The notes beneath the pieces are model-generated. The model saw nothing but the letters and a program-made list of their open reading frames with translations. It had not been told where the DNA came from and made no database searches. DNA of 64,000 bases from Mucilaginibacter xinganensis. Lineage in GTDB: Bacteria; Bacteroidota; Bacteroidia; Sphingobacteriales; Sphingobacteriaceae. The translations under genes and the position numbers were made by a program. The first letter of the stretch is position 1. Each line of letters starts with the position of its first letter. This document shows, piece by piece, positions 36,036 to 45,368 of the stretch. The stretch lies in contig NZ_CP022743.1 in the NCBI RefSeq assembly GCF_002257585.1, forward strand, positions 1,054,001 through 1,118,000. Direction: 5' to 3'.

Positions 36036-36200
36036 GTCATTGCGAGCCTGGTTGCTTGCAACCAGCTTCGAAGCAATCTCTGAACCATACACGCACCGGA
36101 ATAAAAAGCGATGTGGGCACCAGCCAAGCGGCTTTAAGGTCCCAACGAAACATACGTTCGTTGATTGTCCTTAGCAGCGGTTGCTTCGAAATGATGCGCG
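36036..36200. repeat. Complex intergenic repeat between hutU and hutI
   Basis: The 250-base gap holds CGTCATTGCGAG and CGAAGCAATCTC, a pair I know as a dispersed Bacteroidota intergenic repeat. It also holds a GGTTGC-TT-GCAACC hairpin, AACGAA/TTCGTT arms, and near the end GGTTGCTTCGAA, an inverted match to TTCGAAGCAA at the start. At 35990-36008 a copy of AAAGCTGAAAGGCGAAGG repeats the motif found at 29155-29172. Confidence 0.6.
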
Positions 36201-36230
36201 GAGAAAAGGAAGATATTAAATAAATAAATA

Positions 36231-37433
36231 ATGAAAACACTCCACGGTCCGTTTACCCAGATCCTGCCCCTAACGGGGATGCCTTTAAAAGGAGCATTGA
36301 CAGATGATCAGCTGCAGGTTATTCCTGACGGCGGGATTATGGTTGAAAATGGGCTGATCCTGATTGTTGGCGATTTTGAAACTTTACGCAAAGAAAATCC
36401 ATCGGCACAAATAAATTTAATTGAAGGCGACGGCGTGTTGCTACCAGGCTTTGTTGACTGCCATACCCATATTTGCTTTGCAGGCAGCAGGGCAAAGGAT
36501 TACGCCATGCGTATCCAGGGGAAAACCTATTTGGAGATTGCCAAAGCTGGCGGCGGCATCTGGGATTCCGTAACGCAAACCCGGGCGGCTGACGAAGCTT
36601 TACTTACCGAACTGTTATTAAAAAGAATTGAGCGCCATTTAGCCGAAGGGGTAACCACCATTGAAGTTAAAAGCGGTTATGGACTATCTGTTGAGCAGGA
36701 GTTAAAACAGTTAAGGGCCATTAAAGTGGCATCAACCCAAACAAAAGCCAGTATTTTAACTACCTGTTTGGCGGCGCACATGGCTCCGAAAGATTTTAAC
36801 GGCAGCCAAAATGATTATTTGGAACACATTTTAACCGGTTTGCTGCCTGTTATCAAAAAAGAAAACCTGGCCAGCAGGGTTGATATATTTATTGAAGAAA
36901 GCGCTTTTAATGCAGAGAATGCAACCATTTATTTAACCAAAGCCAAACAAATGGGCTTTGATATAACCGTACATGCCGACCAGTTTACCACAGGCGGCAG
37001 TAAGGTAGCTGTAAATTTGGGCGCTGTTTCTGCCGATCACCTGGAAGCCAGCGGAGATGCAGAAATAAAATTATTAGCCAATTCAAATACAGTAGCCGTA
37101 ACTTTACCCGGTGCATCGCTGGGTTTGGGCATGCCTTATGCACCTGCACGGAAGCTGCTGGATGCCGGCGCCTGCCTGGCCATTGCAAGCGACTGGAATC
37201 CCGGTTCGGCACCAATGGGCGACCTGCTGATGCAGGCTGCCGTAATGAGCGCTGCCGAAAAGCTAAGCACTGCCGAGGTGTTTGCCGGATTAACCTTCCG
37301 CGCTGCAAAGGCGTTGAACTTAACTGACCGGGGCATATTGGCAGCAGGTATGCGGGCAGACCTGCAAATATATCCTGCTAATGATTATAGAGAAATTCTA
37401 TATCAGCAGGGAAAGCTAAAACCAAAAAACTAA
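36231..37433 (+). CDS. hutI: Imidazolonepropionase
   Basis: 400 residues, amidohydrolase superfamily. Metal ligands appear as DCHTHICFAGSR (HxH), TCLAAHMAP, ITVHADQF and IASDWNPGSAP (final Asp). The enzyme hydrolyses 4-imidazolone-5-propionate to N-formimino-L-glutamate. The gene is downstream of the repeat-bearing gap but in the same orientation, and the operon continues 59 bases later with ftcD. Confidence 0.96.
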   Translation: MKTLHGPFTQILPLTGMPLKGALTDDQLQVIPDGGIMVENGLILIVGDFETLRKENPSAQINLIEGDGVLLPGFVDCHTHICFAGSRAKDYAMRIQGKTYLEIAKAGGGIWDSVTQTRAADEALLTELLLKRIERHLAEGVTTIEVKSGYGLSVEQELKQLRAIKVASTQTKASILTTCLAAHMAPKDFNGSQNDYLEHILTGLLPVIKKENLASRVDIFIEESAFNAENATIYLTKAKQMGFDITVHADQFTTGGSKVAVNLGAVSADHLEASGDAEIKLLANSNTVAVTLPGASLGLGMPYAPARKLLDAGACLAIASDWNPGSAPMGDLLMQAAVMSAAEKLSTAEVFAGLTFRAAKALNLTDRGILAAGMRADLQIYPANDYREILYQQGKLKPKN

Positions 37434-37445
37434 TTACTATATCTA

Positions 37446-37491
37446 ATTCAAACAACTAATCTCTGATCTCCAGCCTCTAATCTCTAACCCC
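37446..37491. repeat. Low-complexity CTAATCTCT patch between hutI and ftcD
   Basis: Imperfect units of CTAATCTCTGATCTCC and CTCTAATCTCTAAC lie immediately before the ftcD start. The reverse complement (GATTAGAG-GTTAG) recurs at 40875-40917 and once before the gene at 50007. Confidence 0.5.
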
Positions 37492-37492
37492 C

Positions 37493-39178
37493 ATGACACA
37501 ACTCATCGAATGCGTTCCAAATTTTTCTGAAGGTGTAAACCTTGATATTATTAAACAGATCACCAATGAGGTTGAATCAATTGAGGGTGTAAGATTGCTG
37601 AATGTTGATCCCGGCAAGGCAACCAACCGTACCGTAGTAACTTTTGTAGGCGAACCGGCAAAGGTTATTGAAGCTGCTTTTTTGGCGATAAAAAAGGCCG
37701 GTGAGCTGATAGATATGAGCAAACACAAAGGCGAACACCCACGGATGGGCGCTACAGATGTTTGTCCGCTGATCCCTATTGCCAACATCAGCATGGAAGA
37801 AACTGCAGAATATGCCAGGCAACTTGCCAAACGGGTGGGTGAGGAATTAGGCATCCCGGCGTATTTATATGAGTATGCCCAGGCTGATAAAAAGCGCAAT
37901 AACCTTTCGGTGATCCGGGCGGGCGAGTATGAAGGCTTTTTTAAGAAGATAAAACTCCCGGAGTGGAAACCTGATTTCGGCCCGGCGGAGTATGATGCCA
38001 GGCGTGGTGCCACCGTGATTGGTGCACGGGATTTCCTGATTGCCTACAATGTAAATTTAAATACCACCAGTACCCGCAGGGCAAACTCCATTGCGTTTGA
38101 TATACGCGAGGCAGGCCGCGTAATGCGCGAAGGCGACCCGATTAATGGCAAAATAATTAACGATGAAAACGGCAAGCCAAAATCTATCCCCGGTTCCTTA
38201 AAATCGGTAAAGGCTATCGGCTGGTACATTGAGGAGTATGGCATAGCGCAGATCTCTATGAACCTCACCAATATTGAAGTTACCCCTTTACACATCGCTT
38301 TTGACGAGGTTTGCACCAAAGCGGCAGAGCGCGGGATGCGGGTAACCGGCAGCGAACTGGTGGGATTGGTCCCCTTAAAAGCCATGCTGGATGCCGGCAA
38401 ATATTTCCTGCTGAAACAACAGCGTTCGGTTGGGGTAAGTGAGAAAGAACTGGTTAAGATCGCCATAAAATCAATGGGCTTGTCGGAGCTGTCTCCATTC
38501 GTTCCGGAGGAAAGGATCATTGAATATTTACTGAAAGACAATGCATCCACCAAACTGGCTTCAATGACCCTGATTGAGTTTGCTGATGAAACAGCGAGTG
38601 AAAGCCCGGCACCGGGTGGGGGTTCCATATCAGCTTACATGGGTGCTTTAGGCGCAGCACTGGCAACCATGGTAGCTAACCTTTCATCGCACAAAAAAGG
38701 CTGGGACAACCGTTGGGAAGAGTTCAGCAACTGGGCAGAGAAAGGCCAGCAATATAAAGATGAACTGGTGAGATTGGTTGATTTGGATACGGCAGCTTTT
38801 AACAAAATAATGGAAGCGTTCAGCCTGCCAAAAGTTACAGATGAGGAAAAAGCCGCGAGGGATAAGGCCATTCAGGATGCTACCCGTTATGCTATTGAAA
38901 TTCCTTTAAGAGTAATGCATGCGGCATACGGCAGCCTGACGGTGATCAAAGCAATGGCCGAAACCGGTAACCCAAACTCGGTAACTGATGCCGGAGTAGC
39001 AGCCCTTTGTGCCCGCAGTGCGGTAATAGGCGCCTTTATGAACGTGAAGATAAATGCATCCGGTTATAAGGATAAAGACTACGTTATTAAAGTTATTTCC
39101 GATGGCGGCGAACTGGAGCGGAAAGCTATAGCGCTGGAGGGGGAGATAATTGAACTGGTTAACGGGAAGATTGTTTAA
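37493..39178 (+). CDS. ftcD: Bifunctional glutamate formimidoyltransferase / formimidoyltetrahydrofolate cyclodeaminase
   Basis: 561 residues. The N-terminal ~330 residues are the transferase (LIECVPNFSEGVNLDII, GEHPRMGATDVCPLIP, GARDFLIAYNVNLNT, with His in EHPRMG). Residues about 350-561 form the helical cyclodeaminase (SPAPGGGSISAYMGALGAALATMVANLS). This is the fused form also found in animals. Formiminoglutamate and THF give glutamate and 5-formimino-THF, then methenyl-THF and ammonia. No hutG or hutF gene is present, so this closes the pathway. Confidence 0.95.
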   Translation: MTQLIECVPNFSEGVNLDIIKQITNEVESIEGVRLLNVDPGKATNRTVVTFVGEPAKVIEAAFLAIKKAGELIDMSKHKGEHPRMGATDVCPLIPIANISMEETAEYARQLAKRVGEELGIPAYLYEYAQADKKRNNLSVIRAGEYEGFFKKIKLPEWKPDFGPAEYDARRGATVIGARDFLIAYNVNLNTTSTRRANSIAFDIREAGRVMREGDPINGKIINDENGKPKSIPGSLKSVKAIGWYIEEYGIAQISMNLTNIEVTPLHIAFDEVCTKAAERGMRVTGSELVGLVPLKAMLDAGKYFLLKQQRSVGVSEKELVKIAIKSMGLSELSPFVPEERIIEYLLKDNASTKLASMTLIEFADETASESPAPGGGSISAYMGALGAALATMVANLSSHKKGWDNRWEEFSNWAEKGQQYKDELVRLVDLDTAAFNKIMEAFSLPKVTDEEKAARDKAIQDATRYAIEIPLRVMHAAYGSLTVIKAMAETGNPNSVTDAGVAALCARSAVIGAFMNVKINASGYKDKDYVIKVISDGGELERKAIALEGEIIELVNGKIV

Positions 39179-39277
39179 TTTGATGATTTGACAATTAGAT
39201 GATCTGAAAATAGCTAGCTTTATAAGGATAATGACGCAGCAAATTTTCAAATTTTCAAATCACCACATTTTCAAATT
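39179..39277. repeat. Low-complexity TTTTCAAAT patch overlapping a gene start
   Basis: GATGATTTGACAATTAGATGATCTGAAAAT before the start and ATTTTCAAATTTTCAAAT within codons 4-15 of the peptide-binding lipoprotein are inverted versions of the same low-complexity pattern. The repeat thus codes for part of the signal peptide. Confidence 0.5.
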
Positions 39278-40880
39278 ACTATTCCTTCTGCTATTCATTT
39301 CCTGCAACCCGGATAAATCCACCACAAAAAAGACAATCTTCAATATTAACCTGGATGAAGGCCTGAGTTCGCTCGATCCCGCTTTTGCGCGCAACCAAAA
39401 CACCATCTGGATGACCAACCAGGTTTATAACGGCCTGCTGCAAATTGACGACAGCCTTAAAACCCGGCCCTGTATTGCCAAAAGCTGGGAAATCTCGGCA
39501 AACGGACTTTCTTATACCTTCCATTTACGCAGCGATGTGCATTTTCATGATGATCCGCTGTTTGCAAACGGCCAGGGGCGTAAAGTTGTAGCCGGTGATT
39601 TTGTGTACAGTTTCCACCGGCTTATTGATCCGAAAGTGGCATCGTCCGGCTCATGGATCTTTAGCGATAAGGTTTGTGATAATCCGTTTATCGCGGTAAA
39701 TGACAGCACTTTTCGTATTACCCTCAGGCAGCCTTTCCCGCCGCTGTTAAGCATGATCACCGCGCAGTATTGCTCTGTTGTGCCGCATGAGGTGGTTGAT
39801 CATTATGGGAAGGATTTCAGGCAGCACCCTGTTGGTACCGGCCCCTTTAAGTTTAAATACTGGAAAGAGGGCGAGATTATGGTACTGCTGAAGAACGAAA
39901 AGTACTGGGAGAAAGATAAAGACGGCTCAGCCCTGCCGCACCTTGATGCCATTCGCGCAACATTTATTGGCGATAAGCAAACCGCCTTTATGGAGTTCAT
40001 CAGCAAAAAGCTTGATTTTTTAAATGATATTGATGGCAGCTATCGCGATGATATCCTGACCAAAGCGGGGGCCATCACCCAAAAATATAAAGGAAAATTT
40101 ACCCTTAACACCGGCCCCTATACCAACACCATTTACCTGGGGATGCTGGTTGACAGCAGCCTGGCTATTGTAAAGTCGTCGCCGTTGCGTAAACTAAAGA
40201 TAAGACAGGCCATTAATTATGCTATTGATAAAGAAAAGATGATTAAATACCTGCGCAACAGCATGGGCACGGCCGGCACTGCAGGTTTTATCCCGATGGG
40301 GATGCCGGGGTTTGATGCGGCAAAGGTTAAAGGATACAGTTACAACCCCGAAAAAGCAAGGCAGCTGCTGAAGGAAGCAGGATACCCTGATGGTAAAAAC
40401 ATGCCCGAAATTGTGCTGCATACCACCGTAGGCTACCGCGGATTGATAGAATACGTACAGGGCCAGCTGGACAGGGTAGGGATTAAAACAAGTGTTGAAA
40501 TAACCCAGGGTGCAAGTTTGCGCGAGCTGGTATCAAAAAATGGCGTCAACTTTTTTTACGGTACCTGGATTGCCGATTACCCGGATGCTGAGAACTACCT
40601 GTCGGTGTTTTACTCCAAAAATAAGATTCCTTTCGGCCCCAACTATACCGGCTTTAACAACAAACAGTTTGATGCCCTTTTTGAGCAGGCGTACCACGAA
40701 GTTGACGACGAAAAACGCTATGTACTTTACCGCGAAATGGATAACCTGGTAATGCAGCAATCGCCGGTGGTTATTTTGTATTACGATAAGCGGGTAAACC
40801 TGTACCAGAACAACATCTCGGGCTATGGCCTTAACGGGCAAAATTTGCTGGTGCTAAAAAGGGTGGTTAAAAGAGATTAG
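39231..40880 (+). CDS. Peptide/nickel-type ABC transporter substrate-binding lipoprotein
   Basis: 549 residues. A lipobox LLFISC places the lipid-bound Cys at about residue 25. The SBP family 5 fold follows: NINLDEGLSSLDPAFARNQNTIWMTNQVYNGLL, LTYTFHLRSDVHFHD-type entry, PVGTGPFKFKYWKEG and RKLKIRQAINYAIDKEKMI. It binds oligopeptides and passes them to an ABC permease, but no permease or ATPase gene is adjacent. It directly follows the hut operon (52 bases), suggesting peptide-derived histidine. Confidence 0.9.
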   Translation: MTQQIFKFSNHHIFKLLFLLLFISCNPDKSTTKKTIFNINLDEGLSSLDPAFARNQNTIWMTNQVYNGLLQIDDSLKTRPCIAKSWEISANGLSYTFHLRSDVHFHDDPLFANGQGRKVVAGDFVYSFHRLIDPKVASSGSWIFSDKVCDNPFIAVNDSTFRITLRQPFPPLLSMITAQYCSVVPHEVVDHYGKDFRQHPVGTGPFKFKYWKEGEIMVLLKNEKYWEKDKDGSALPHLDAIRATFIGDKQTAFMEFISKKLDFLNDIDGSYRDDILTKAGAITQKYKGKFTLNTGPYTNTIYLGMLVDSSLAIVKSSPLRKLKIRQAINYAIDKEKMIKYLRNSMGTAGTAGFIPMGMPGFDAAKVKGYSYNPEKARQLLKEAGYPDGKNMPEIVLHTTVGYRGLIEYVQGQLDRVGIKTSVEITQGASLRELVSKNGVNFFYGTWIADYPDAENYLSVFYSKNKIPFGPNYTGFNNKQFDALFEQAYHEVDDEKRYVLYREMDNLVMQQSPVVILYYDKRVNLYQNNISGYGLNGQNLLVLKRVVKRD

Positions 40881-40917
40881 AGGTTAGCGTTTAGAGGTTA
40901 GTGATTAGAGGTTAGTT
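40875..40917. repeat. Imperfect GATTAGAGGTTAG repeats behind the lipoprotein gene
   Basis: Three TTAGAGGTTAG units, the first beginning in the stop codon of the gene. It matches the reverse complement of the patch at 37446-37491. No function is assigned. Confidence 0.6.
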
Positions 40918-40988
40918 AGGGCATGTTTATCGAATGCAACATCATTTAATCATTCAGTAAGACGCTTAGCAATGCGAAACCACAAGCC

Positions 40989-41309
40989 TTATTCATCCGC
41001 ATACCGCAACACATCAGCAGTTACAGTTACTGACTGCCCGTCGTTGGTAACATCCGGCTTATTAATTACAACGGCATTGCCGCCTACGGTTCGGGCATAG
41101 TTTTTTAGTTCTGCCTTCAACCGTTCCTGGTTATAATTAGGGCTGGTTAAACGGCCAATAACTTTGTACAGTTTTTTAACATCGTGCACCGAATAATAAA
41201 TTTCCACATCTGACTTTACGGGGGTGTACCTGTCGCCAAAATAAGATACGGATGCACAGGACGAGAGCAGGAAGGCGAATCCTAAAATGATAAACTGGTA
41301 ACGTTTCAT
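40989..41309 (-). CDS. Small predicted lipoprotein
   Basis: 106 residues. The lipobox LLSSC follows a hydrophobic signal (FIILGFAFL), so it is likely lipidated at Cys18. The mature part reads as alpha/beta: YYSVHDVKKLYKVIGRLTSP, LKAELKNYARTVGGNAVVINKPDV, TVTADVLRYAD. The closing VTADVLRY recalls small surface-associated or YbjP-like folds, but no family is certain. Confidence 0.8.
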   Translation of the reverse strand: MKRYQFIILGFAFLLSSCASVSYFGDRYTPVKSDVEIYYSVHDVKKLYKVIGRLTSPNYNQERLKAELKNYARTVGGNAVVINKPDVTNDGQSVTVTADVLRYADE

Positions 41310-41402
41310 AAGTTTAAGGTTTTGATTATAACCTTAAGACCGGGAAAACACCTACCGGTTTAGCGTGGTGAAGTAATAATTTTATTACAGGTAAATGCCA
41401 AC

Positions 41403-41432
41403 AAAAAAGCCTCCCCATAAATGAGAAGGCTT
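41403..41432 (-). terminator. Terminator of the aconitase gene
   Basis: On the minus strand AAGCCTTCTC and GGGGAGGCTT pair over 10 bp around ATTTAT, then TTTTTT. It lies 22 bases past the aconitase stop. Confidence 0.9.
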
Positions 41433-41454
41433 AAATATTCTAAGTACGAATTAA

Positions 41455-43722
41455 TTACGAAGCCATTTGCTTCCTGATGATGTTTAATGCACCGCCGGCT
41501 TTAAACCATTCTATTTGCTGCGCATTATAAGTATGGTTTACCTGGAATGATTCTGTTGAACCATCTTTATGGTGCAATACCACGGTTAATTGTTTATCAG
41601 GTGAAAATGTTGTTAAACCGGTGATATCGATGATGTCGTCCTCCTGGATTTTATCATAATCATTGCTGTCGGCAAAGGTGATGCCCAGCATACCTTGTTT
41701 TTTCAGGTTGGTTTCGTGGATCCTGGCAAATGATTTTACCAGTATGGCACGTACACCCAGGTGACGGGGCTCCATAGCAGCATGCTCGCGTGATGAGCCT
41801 TCGCCATAGTTTTCATCGCCTACAACAATTGAACCTATGCCATGCGCTTTATAGTCGCGTTGGGTGGCAGGTACCGGTCCGTATTCGCCTGTCAGCTCAT
41901 TTTTAACACTGTCGGCAGTATTGTTAAAATAGTTGATGGCGCCAATCAGCATGTTATTTGAAATATTATCCAGGTGACCACGGAACTTTAACCAAGGGCC
42001 GGCCATAGAGATATGATCGGTAGTACACTTACCTTTTGCTTTAATTAACAGTTTTAAGCCGGTAATGTCAGTACCTTCCCATGCAGTAAACGGATCAAGC
42101 AATTGCAGGCGCGATGATCTTGGGTCAACCTTAACCTCAACGCTGCTGCCATCTTCGGCAGGTGCCTGGTAGCCGGCATCTTCAACTGCATAACCTTTTG
42201 ACGGCATCTCGAGGCCTTCCGGCTCGTCAAACTTAACCTGCTCGCCTTTGGCATTAGTTAAAGTATCGGTTAACGGGTTAAAAGTAAGATCGCCAGCTAT
42301 AGCAAACGCGGTAACAATCTCCGGCGATGCCACAAAAGCGTGGGTATTGGGGTTACCATCCTGGCGTTTGGCAAAGTTGCGGTTAAACGATGTGATGATA
42401 GAGTTTTTGCGGGTAGGGTCGTTGGTATGACGTGCCCATTGACCAATACAAGGGCCGCAGGCATTTGCCAGCACAACGCCGCCCATGCTTTCAAACGTAC
42501 CTAAATAACCATCCCGTTCAACGGTATAACGTACCAGTTCAGATCCCGGGGTAATGGTAAATTCGGCGTTTGTTTTTAAATGTTTATCAATAGCCTGTTT
42601 AGCGATAGAAGCCGAACGGGTAATATCCTCGTATGATGAATTTGTACATGAGCCAATTAAGCCAACTTCCAGCTTAGCAGGCCAGCCGTTTTCTTTAACC
42701 GCCGCAGCAAATTTAGAGATCGGCCATGCCAAATCAGGCGTAAACGGACCATTTACATGCGGTTCAAGCTCGTTCAGATCAATTTCAATAACCTGGTCAA
42801 AATATTGCTCCGGATTGGCGTAAACTTCAGGGTCGCCGGTCAAGTGTTCGGCAACAGCGTTTGCAAGTTCAGCAATATCGGCACGTTTGGTGCCGCTAAG
42901 GTAAGTTGCAGACTTTTCATCATACCCGAAGATAGAGGTGGTTGCACCAATTTCGGCACCCATGTTACAGATGGTGCCTTTACCTGTTGCAGAAAGTGAA
43001 CGCGCACCCTCGCCAAAATATTCAACAATAGCACCCGTTCCGCCTTTTACGGTCAGGATTCCGGCTACTTTTAAAATAACATCTTTTGCTGAGGTCCAGC
43101 CTGATAGTTTACCGGTTAATTTAACACCTATCAGTTTAGGGAATTTTAGCTCCCATGGCAAGCCTGCCATTACATCACAGGCATCGGCACCGCCAACACC
43201 AATAGCTATCATACCCAAGCCACCTGCATTAGGGGTGTGCGAATCTGTACCTATCATCATTCCACCTGGAAATGCGTAGTTCTCTAAAACAACCTGGTGA
43301 ATAATACCTGCACCCGGTTTCCAGAAGCCCAGTCCGTATTTATCAGATACCGAAGCCAGGAAATCATAAACTTCTTTATTAACATCTTTAGCGGTGCTCA
43401 AATCCTCATCAGCGCCAATTTTAGCCTGGATCAGGTGATCGCAATGTACAGTTGAAGGCACGGCAACCTGCGGACGGCCAGCCTGCATAAACTGCAGTAA
43501 AGCCATTTGCGCAGTAGCATCCTGCATGGCAACGCGGTCTGGTGCAAAGTCAACATAGTCAACACCACGGCCAAATGCTTTATGGGCATCACCTTCGCTA
43601 AGGTGGGCGTATAATATTTTTTCGGTTAAAGTAAGGTGTTTACCGGTCGCTTTACGGGCAGCAGCCACGCGGGTGCTATAGCGGTCGTAAACCTTTTTGA
43701 TCATATCTAAATCAAAAGCCAT
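41455..43722 (-). CDS. Aconitate hydratase
   Basis: 755 residues. The [4Fe-4S] ligands are in [12 protein letters not shown] and [11 protein letters not shown]. Also conserved are [24 protein letters not shown] and the swivel-domain [36 protein letters not shown]. The enzyme interconverts citrate and isocitrate in the TCA cycle. The layout is of the mitochondrial/AcnA-like class. Upstream is a perfect palindrome at 43760-43771. Confidence 0.96.
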   Translation of the reverse strand: MAFDLDMIKKVYDRYSTRVAAARKATGKHLTLTEKILYAHLSEGDAHKAFGRGVDYVDFAPDRVAMQDATAQMALLQFMQAGRPQVAVPSTVHCDHLIQAKIGADEDLSTAKDVNKEVYDFLASVSDKYGLGFWKPGAGIIHQVVLENYAFPGGMMIGTDSHTPNAGGLGMIAIGVGGADACDVMAGLPWELKFPKLIGVKLTGKLSGWTSAKDVILKVAGILTVKGGTGAIVEYFGEGARSLSATGKGTICNMGAEIGATTSIFGYDEKSATYLSGTKRADIAELANAVAEHLTGDPEVYANPEQYFDQVIEIDLNELEPHVNGPFTPDLAWPISKFAAAVKENGWPAKLEVGLIGSCTNSSYEDITRSASIAKQAIDKHLKTNAEFTITPGSELVRYTVERDGYLGTFESMGGVVLANACGPCIGQWARHTNDPTRKNSIITSFNRNFAKRQDGNPNTHAFVASPEIVTAFAIAGDLTFNPLTDTLTNAKGEQVKFDEPEGLEMPSKGYAVEDAGYQAPAEDGSSVEVKVDPRSSRLQLLDPFTAWEGTDITGLKLLIKAKGKCTTDHISMAGPWLKFRGHLDNISNNMLIGAINYFNNTADSVKNELTGEYGPVPATQRDYKAHGIGSIVVGDENYGEGSSREHAAMEPRHLGVRAILVKSFARIHETNLKKQGMLGITFADSNDYDKIQEDDIIDITGLTTFSPDKQLTVVLHHKDGSTESFQVNHTYNAQQIEWFKAGGALNIIRKQMAS

Positions 43723-43759
43723 TTTATTTGATCTTTAGGTGAAAGTAAAAGAATAGACA

Positions 43760-43771
43760 TTAACCGGTTAA
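43760..43771. promoter_or_regulatory. 12-bp perfect palindrome upstream of the aconitase gene
   Basis: TTAACCGGTTAA is centred about 44 bases before the aconitase start codon, where a regulator could bind near the promoter. No identified regulator matches it. Confidence 0.35.
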
Positions 43772-44010
43772 CGGCTTGTCAATCCGGCGAATTTACAAAA
43801 AATGCAGGTAAAAGGAAGTCAGGCGAATGTACAATTGTTATTTGGACAGGTTCTAAATTAATTAAAAGCGAATGGGCAAATAATTATACACGCTAAACAT
43901 TAATTGAATTGTTTAATTATAAAGTTCAAAAAAATTAACTAACAAGATAGTTTGTATAGGTGCGATGTAAAAACAATTTAATACTTTTATCAATAAATCA
44001 AATTCACAAT

Positions 44011-45345
44011 ATGCAAATAAAGAAAAACGTTTTTTGCGCACTCGCAGCGGTCTGCCTTTTGGGCGTACAGGCCAAAGCGCAAAAAGTAGAATTTACAGAA
44101 TACGATTTGCCAAATGGCTTGCACGTAGTTCTGCACAACGACAGTAAGGCACCTGTTGTGGCCGTTACTGTAATGTATCATGTAGGATCGAAAAATGAGT
44201 CGGTGGGCCGTACAGGCTTCGCCCACTTTTTTGAGCACCTGTTGTTTGAAGGCAGCGAAAACATAAAGCGCGGCGAGTTTATGAAGGTGGTATCAGCCAA
44301 TGGCGGCCAAAACAACGCCAACACCACCCAGGACAGGACCTTTTATTACGAAGTGTTCCCGTCAAATCAGCTGGAAACCGGTATGTGGCTGGAAAGCGAA
44401 CGCATGATGCACCCGGTGATAAATGAAATTGGCGTAAAAACACAGAATGAAGTGGTGAAAGAAGAAAAGCGCCAGAGCCTTGATAATCGTCCTTATGGTA
44501 ATTTAATTACCTATATCAGCGAAGGCTTGTTTCCAACCCACCCTTATCATAATGGGGTAATTGGCTCAATGAAGGATCTGGACGCAGCCAAACTGGATGA
44601 GTTTAAAGGTTTCTTTAAAAAATACTATGTTCCTAACAATGCAGTATTAACCATTGCCGGCGATATTAATATCGAAAAAACAAAAGAACTGGTTAAAGCC
44701 TATTTTGCCGATGTACCGCGTGGTGCCGATATTGTTTACAAAAAAGTTGAGGAGGCCCCAATAACCAAACAGGTTACAGATACCGCTTACGATGCCAATA
44801 TCCAAATCCCTTTTATGATTGAAGCATACCGGGTGCCCGGCCGCGACAGTCATGATTCAAAGGTAATGCAAATGATCTCGTCTGTGCTTTCGGGCGGTGC
44901 CAGTTCAAGGATGTACAAAAAAATGGTTGATGAGAAGAAGAACGCGCTGCAGGTAGTTGCATTTAACTATGCCCTTGAAGACTACGGCATGTATATAGTA
45001 GGAGCCCTTCCAAACGGCGGCGCTGCACCTGCGAGCCTGTTGCCTGATATGGATGAGGAAATTAAAAAGCTGCAAACCGACCTGATAAGCCCTGAAGAGT
45101 ATCAGAAGTTGCAAAACCAGTTTGAAAACAATTTTGTGAGCGCAAATACCCGTATGGTTGGGCTGGCCGAAAACCTGGCCAACGGTTATACTTTTTACCA
45201 CAAAGATACCGGCCACGTTAACGAGGAGTTGACAGAGATCCGCTCTATAACCAGGGAAGAAATAAGGGAAGCAGCAAGAAAGTACCTTAACCCAAACCAG
45301 CGCCTGGTATTGTATTATTTGCCCGGAAAAGGAAAAGCTCAATAA
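44011..45345 (+). CDS. M16 family zinc peptidase, catalytic subunit
   Basis: 444 residues from the ATG at 44011. The upstream 17 codons of open frame precede the signal peptide MQIKKNVFCALAAVCLLGVQAKAQ and are not used. HFFEHLLFEG is the inverted zinc motif HxxEH; the third ligand Glu lies in QNEVVKEEKRQ. The SRMYKKMVDEKKNAL segment is the second-domain signature. The protein is exported. It probably works with the following gene, as in PqqL-like or mitochondrial processing-type heterodimers. Confidence 0.93.
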   Translation: MQIKKNVFCALAAVCLLGVQAKAQKVEFTEYDLPNGLHVVLHNDSKAPVVAVTVMYHVGSKNESVGRTGFAHFFEHLLFEGSENIKRGEFMKVVSANGGQNNANTTQDRTFYYEVFPSNQLETGMWLESERMMHPVINEIGVKTQNEVVKEEKRQSLDNRPYGNLITYISEGLFPTHPYHNGVIGSMKDLDAAKLDEFKGFFKKYYVPNNAVLTIAGDINIEKTKELVKAYFADVPRGADIVYKKVEEAPITKQVTDTAYDANIQIPFMIEAYRVPGRDSHDSKVMQMISSVLSGGASSRMYKKMVDEKKNALQVVAFNYALEDYGMYIVGALPNGGAAPASLLPDMDEEIKKLQTDLISPEEYQKLQNQFENNFVSANTRMVGLAENLANGYTFYHKDTGHVNEELTEIRSITREEIREAARKYLNPNQRLVLYYLPGKGKAQ

Positions 45346-45368
45346 TTAATTTATAGCACGAAAACATC

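Noticed and set aside
37477..38013. 178-codon minus-strand open frame
   Set aside because: Antisense to the N-terminal half of ftcD and without recognisable domains.
38044..38628. 194-codon minus-strand open frame
   Set aside because: Antisense to the ftcD transferase and cyclodeaminase regions; a shadow of the real coding frame.
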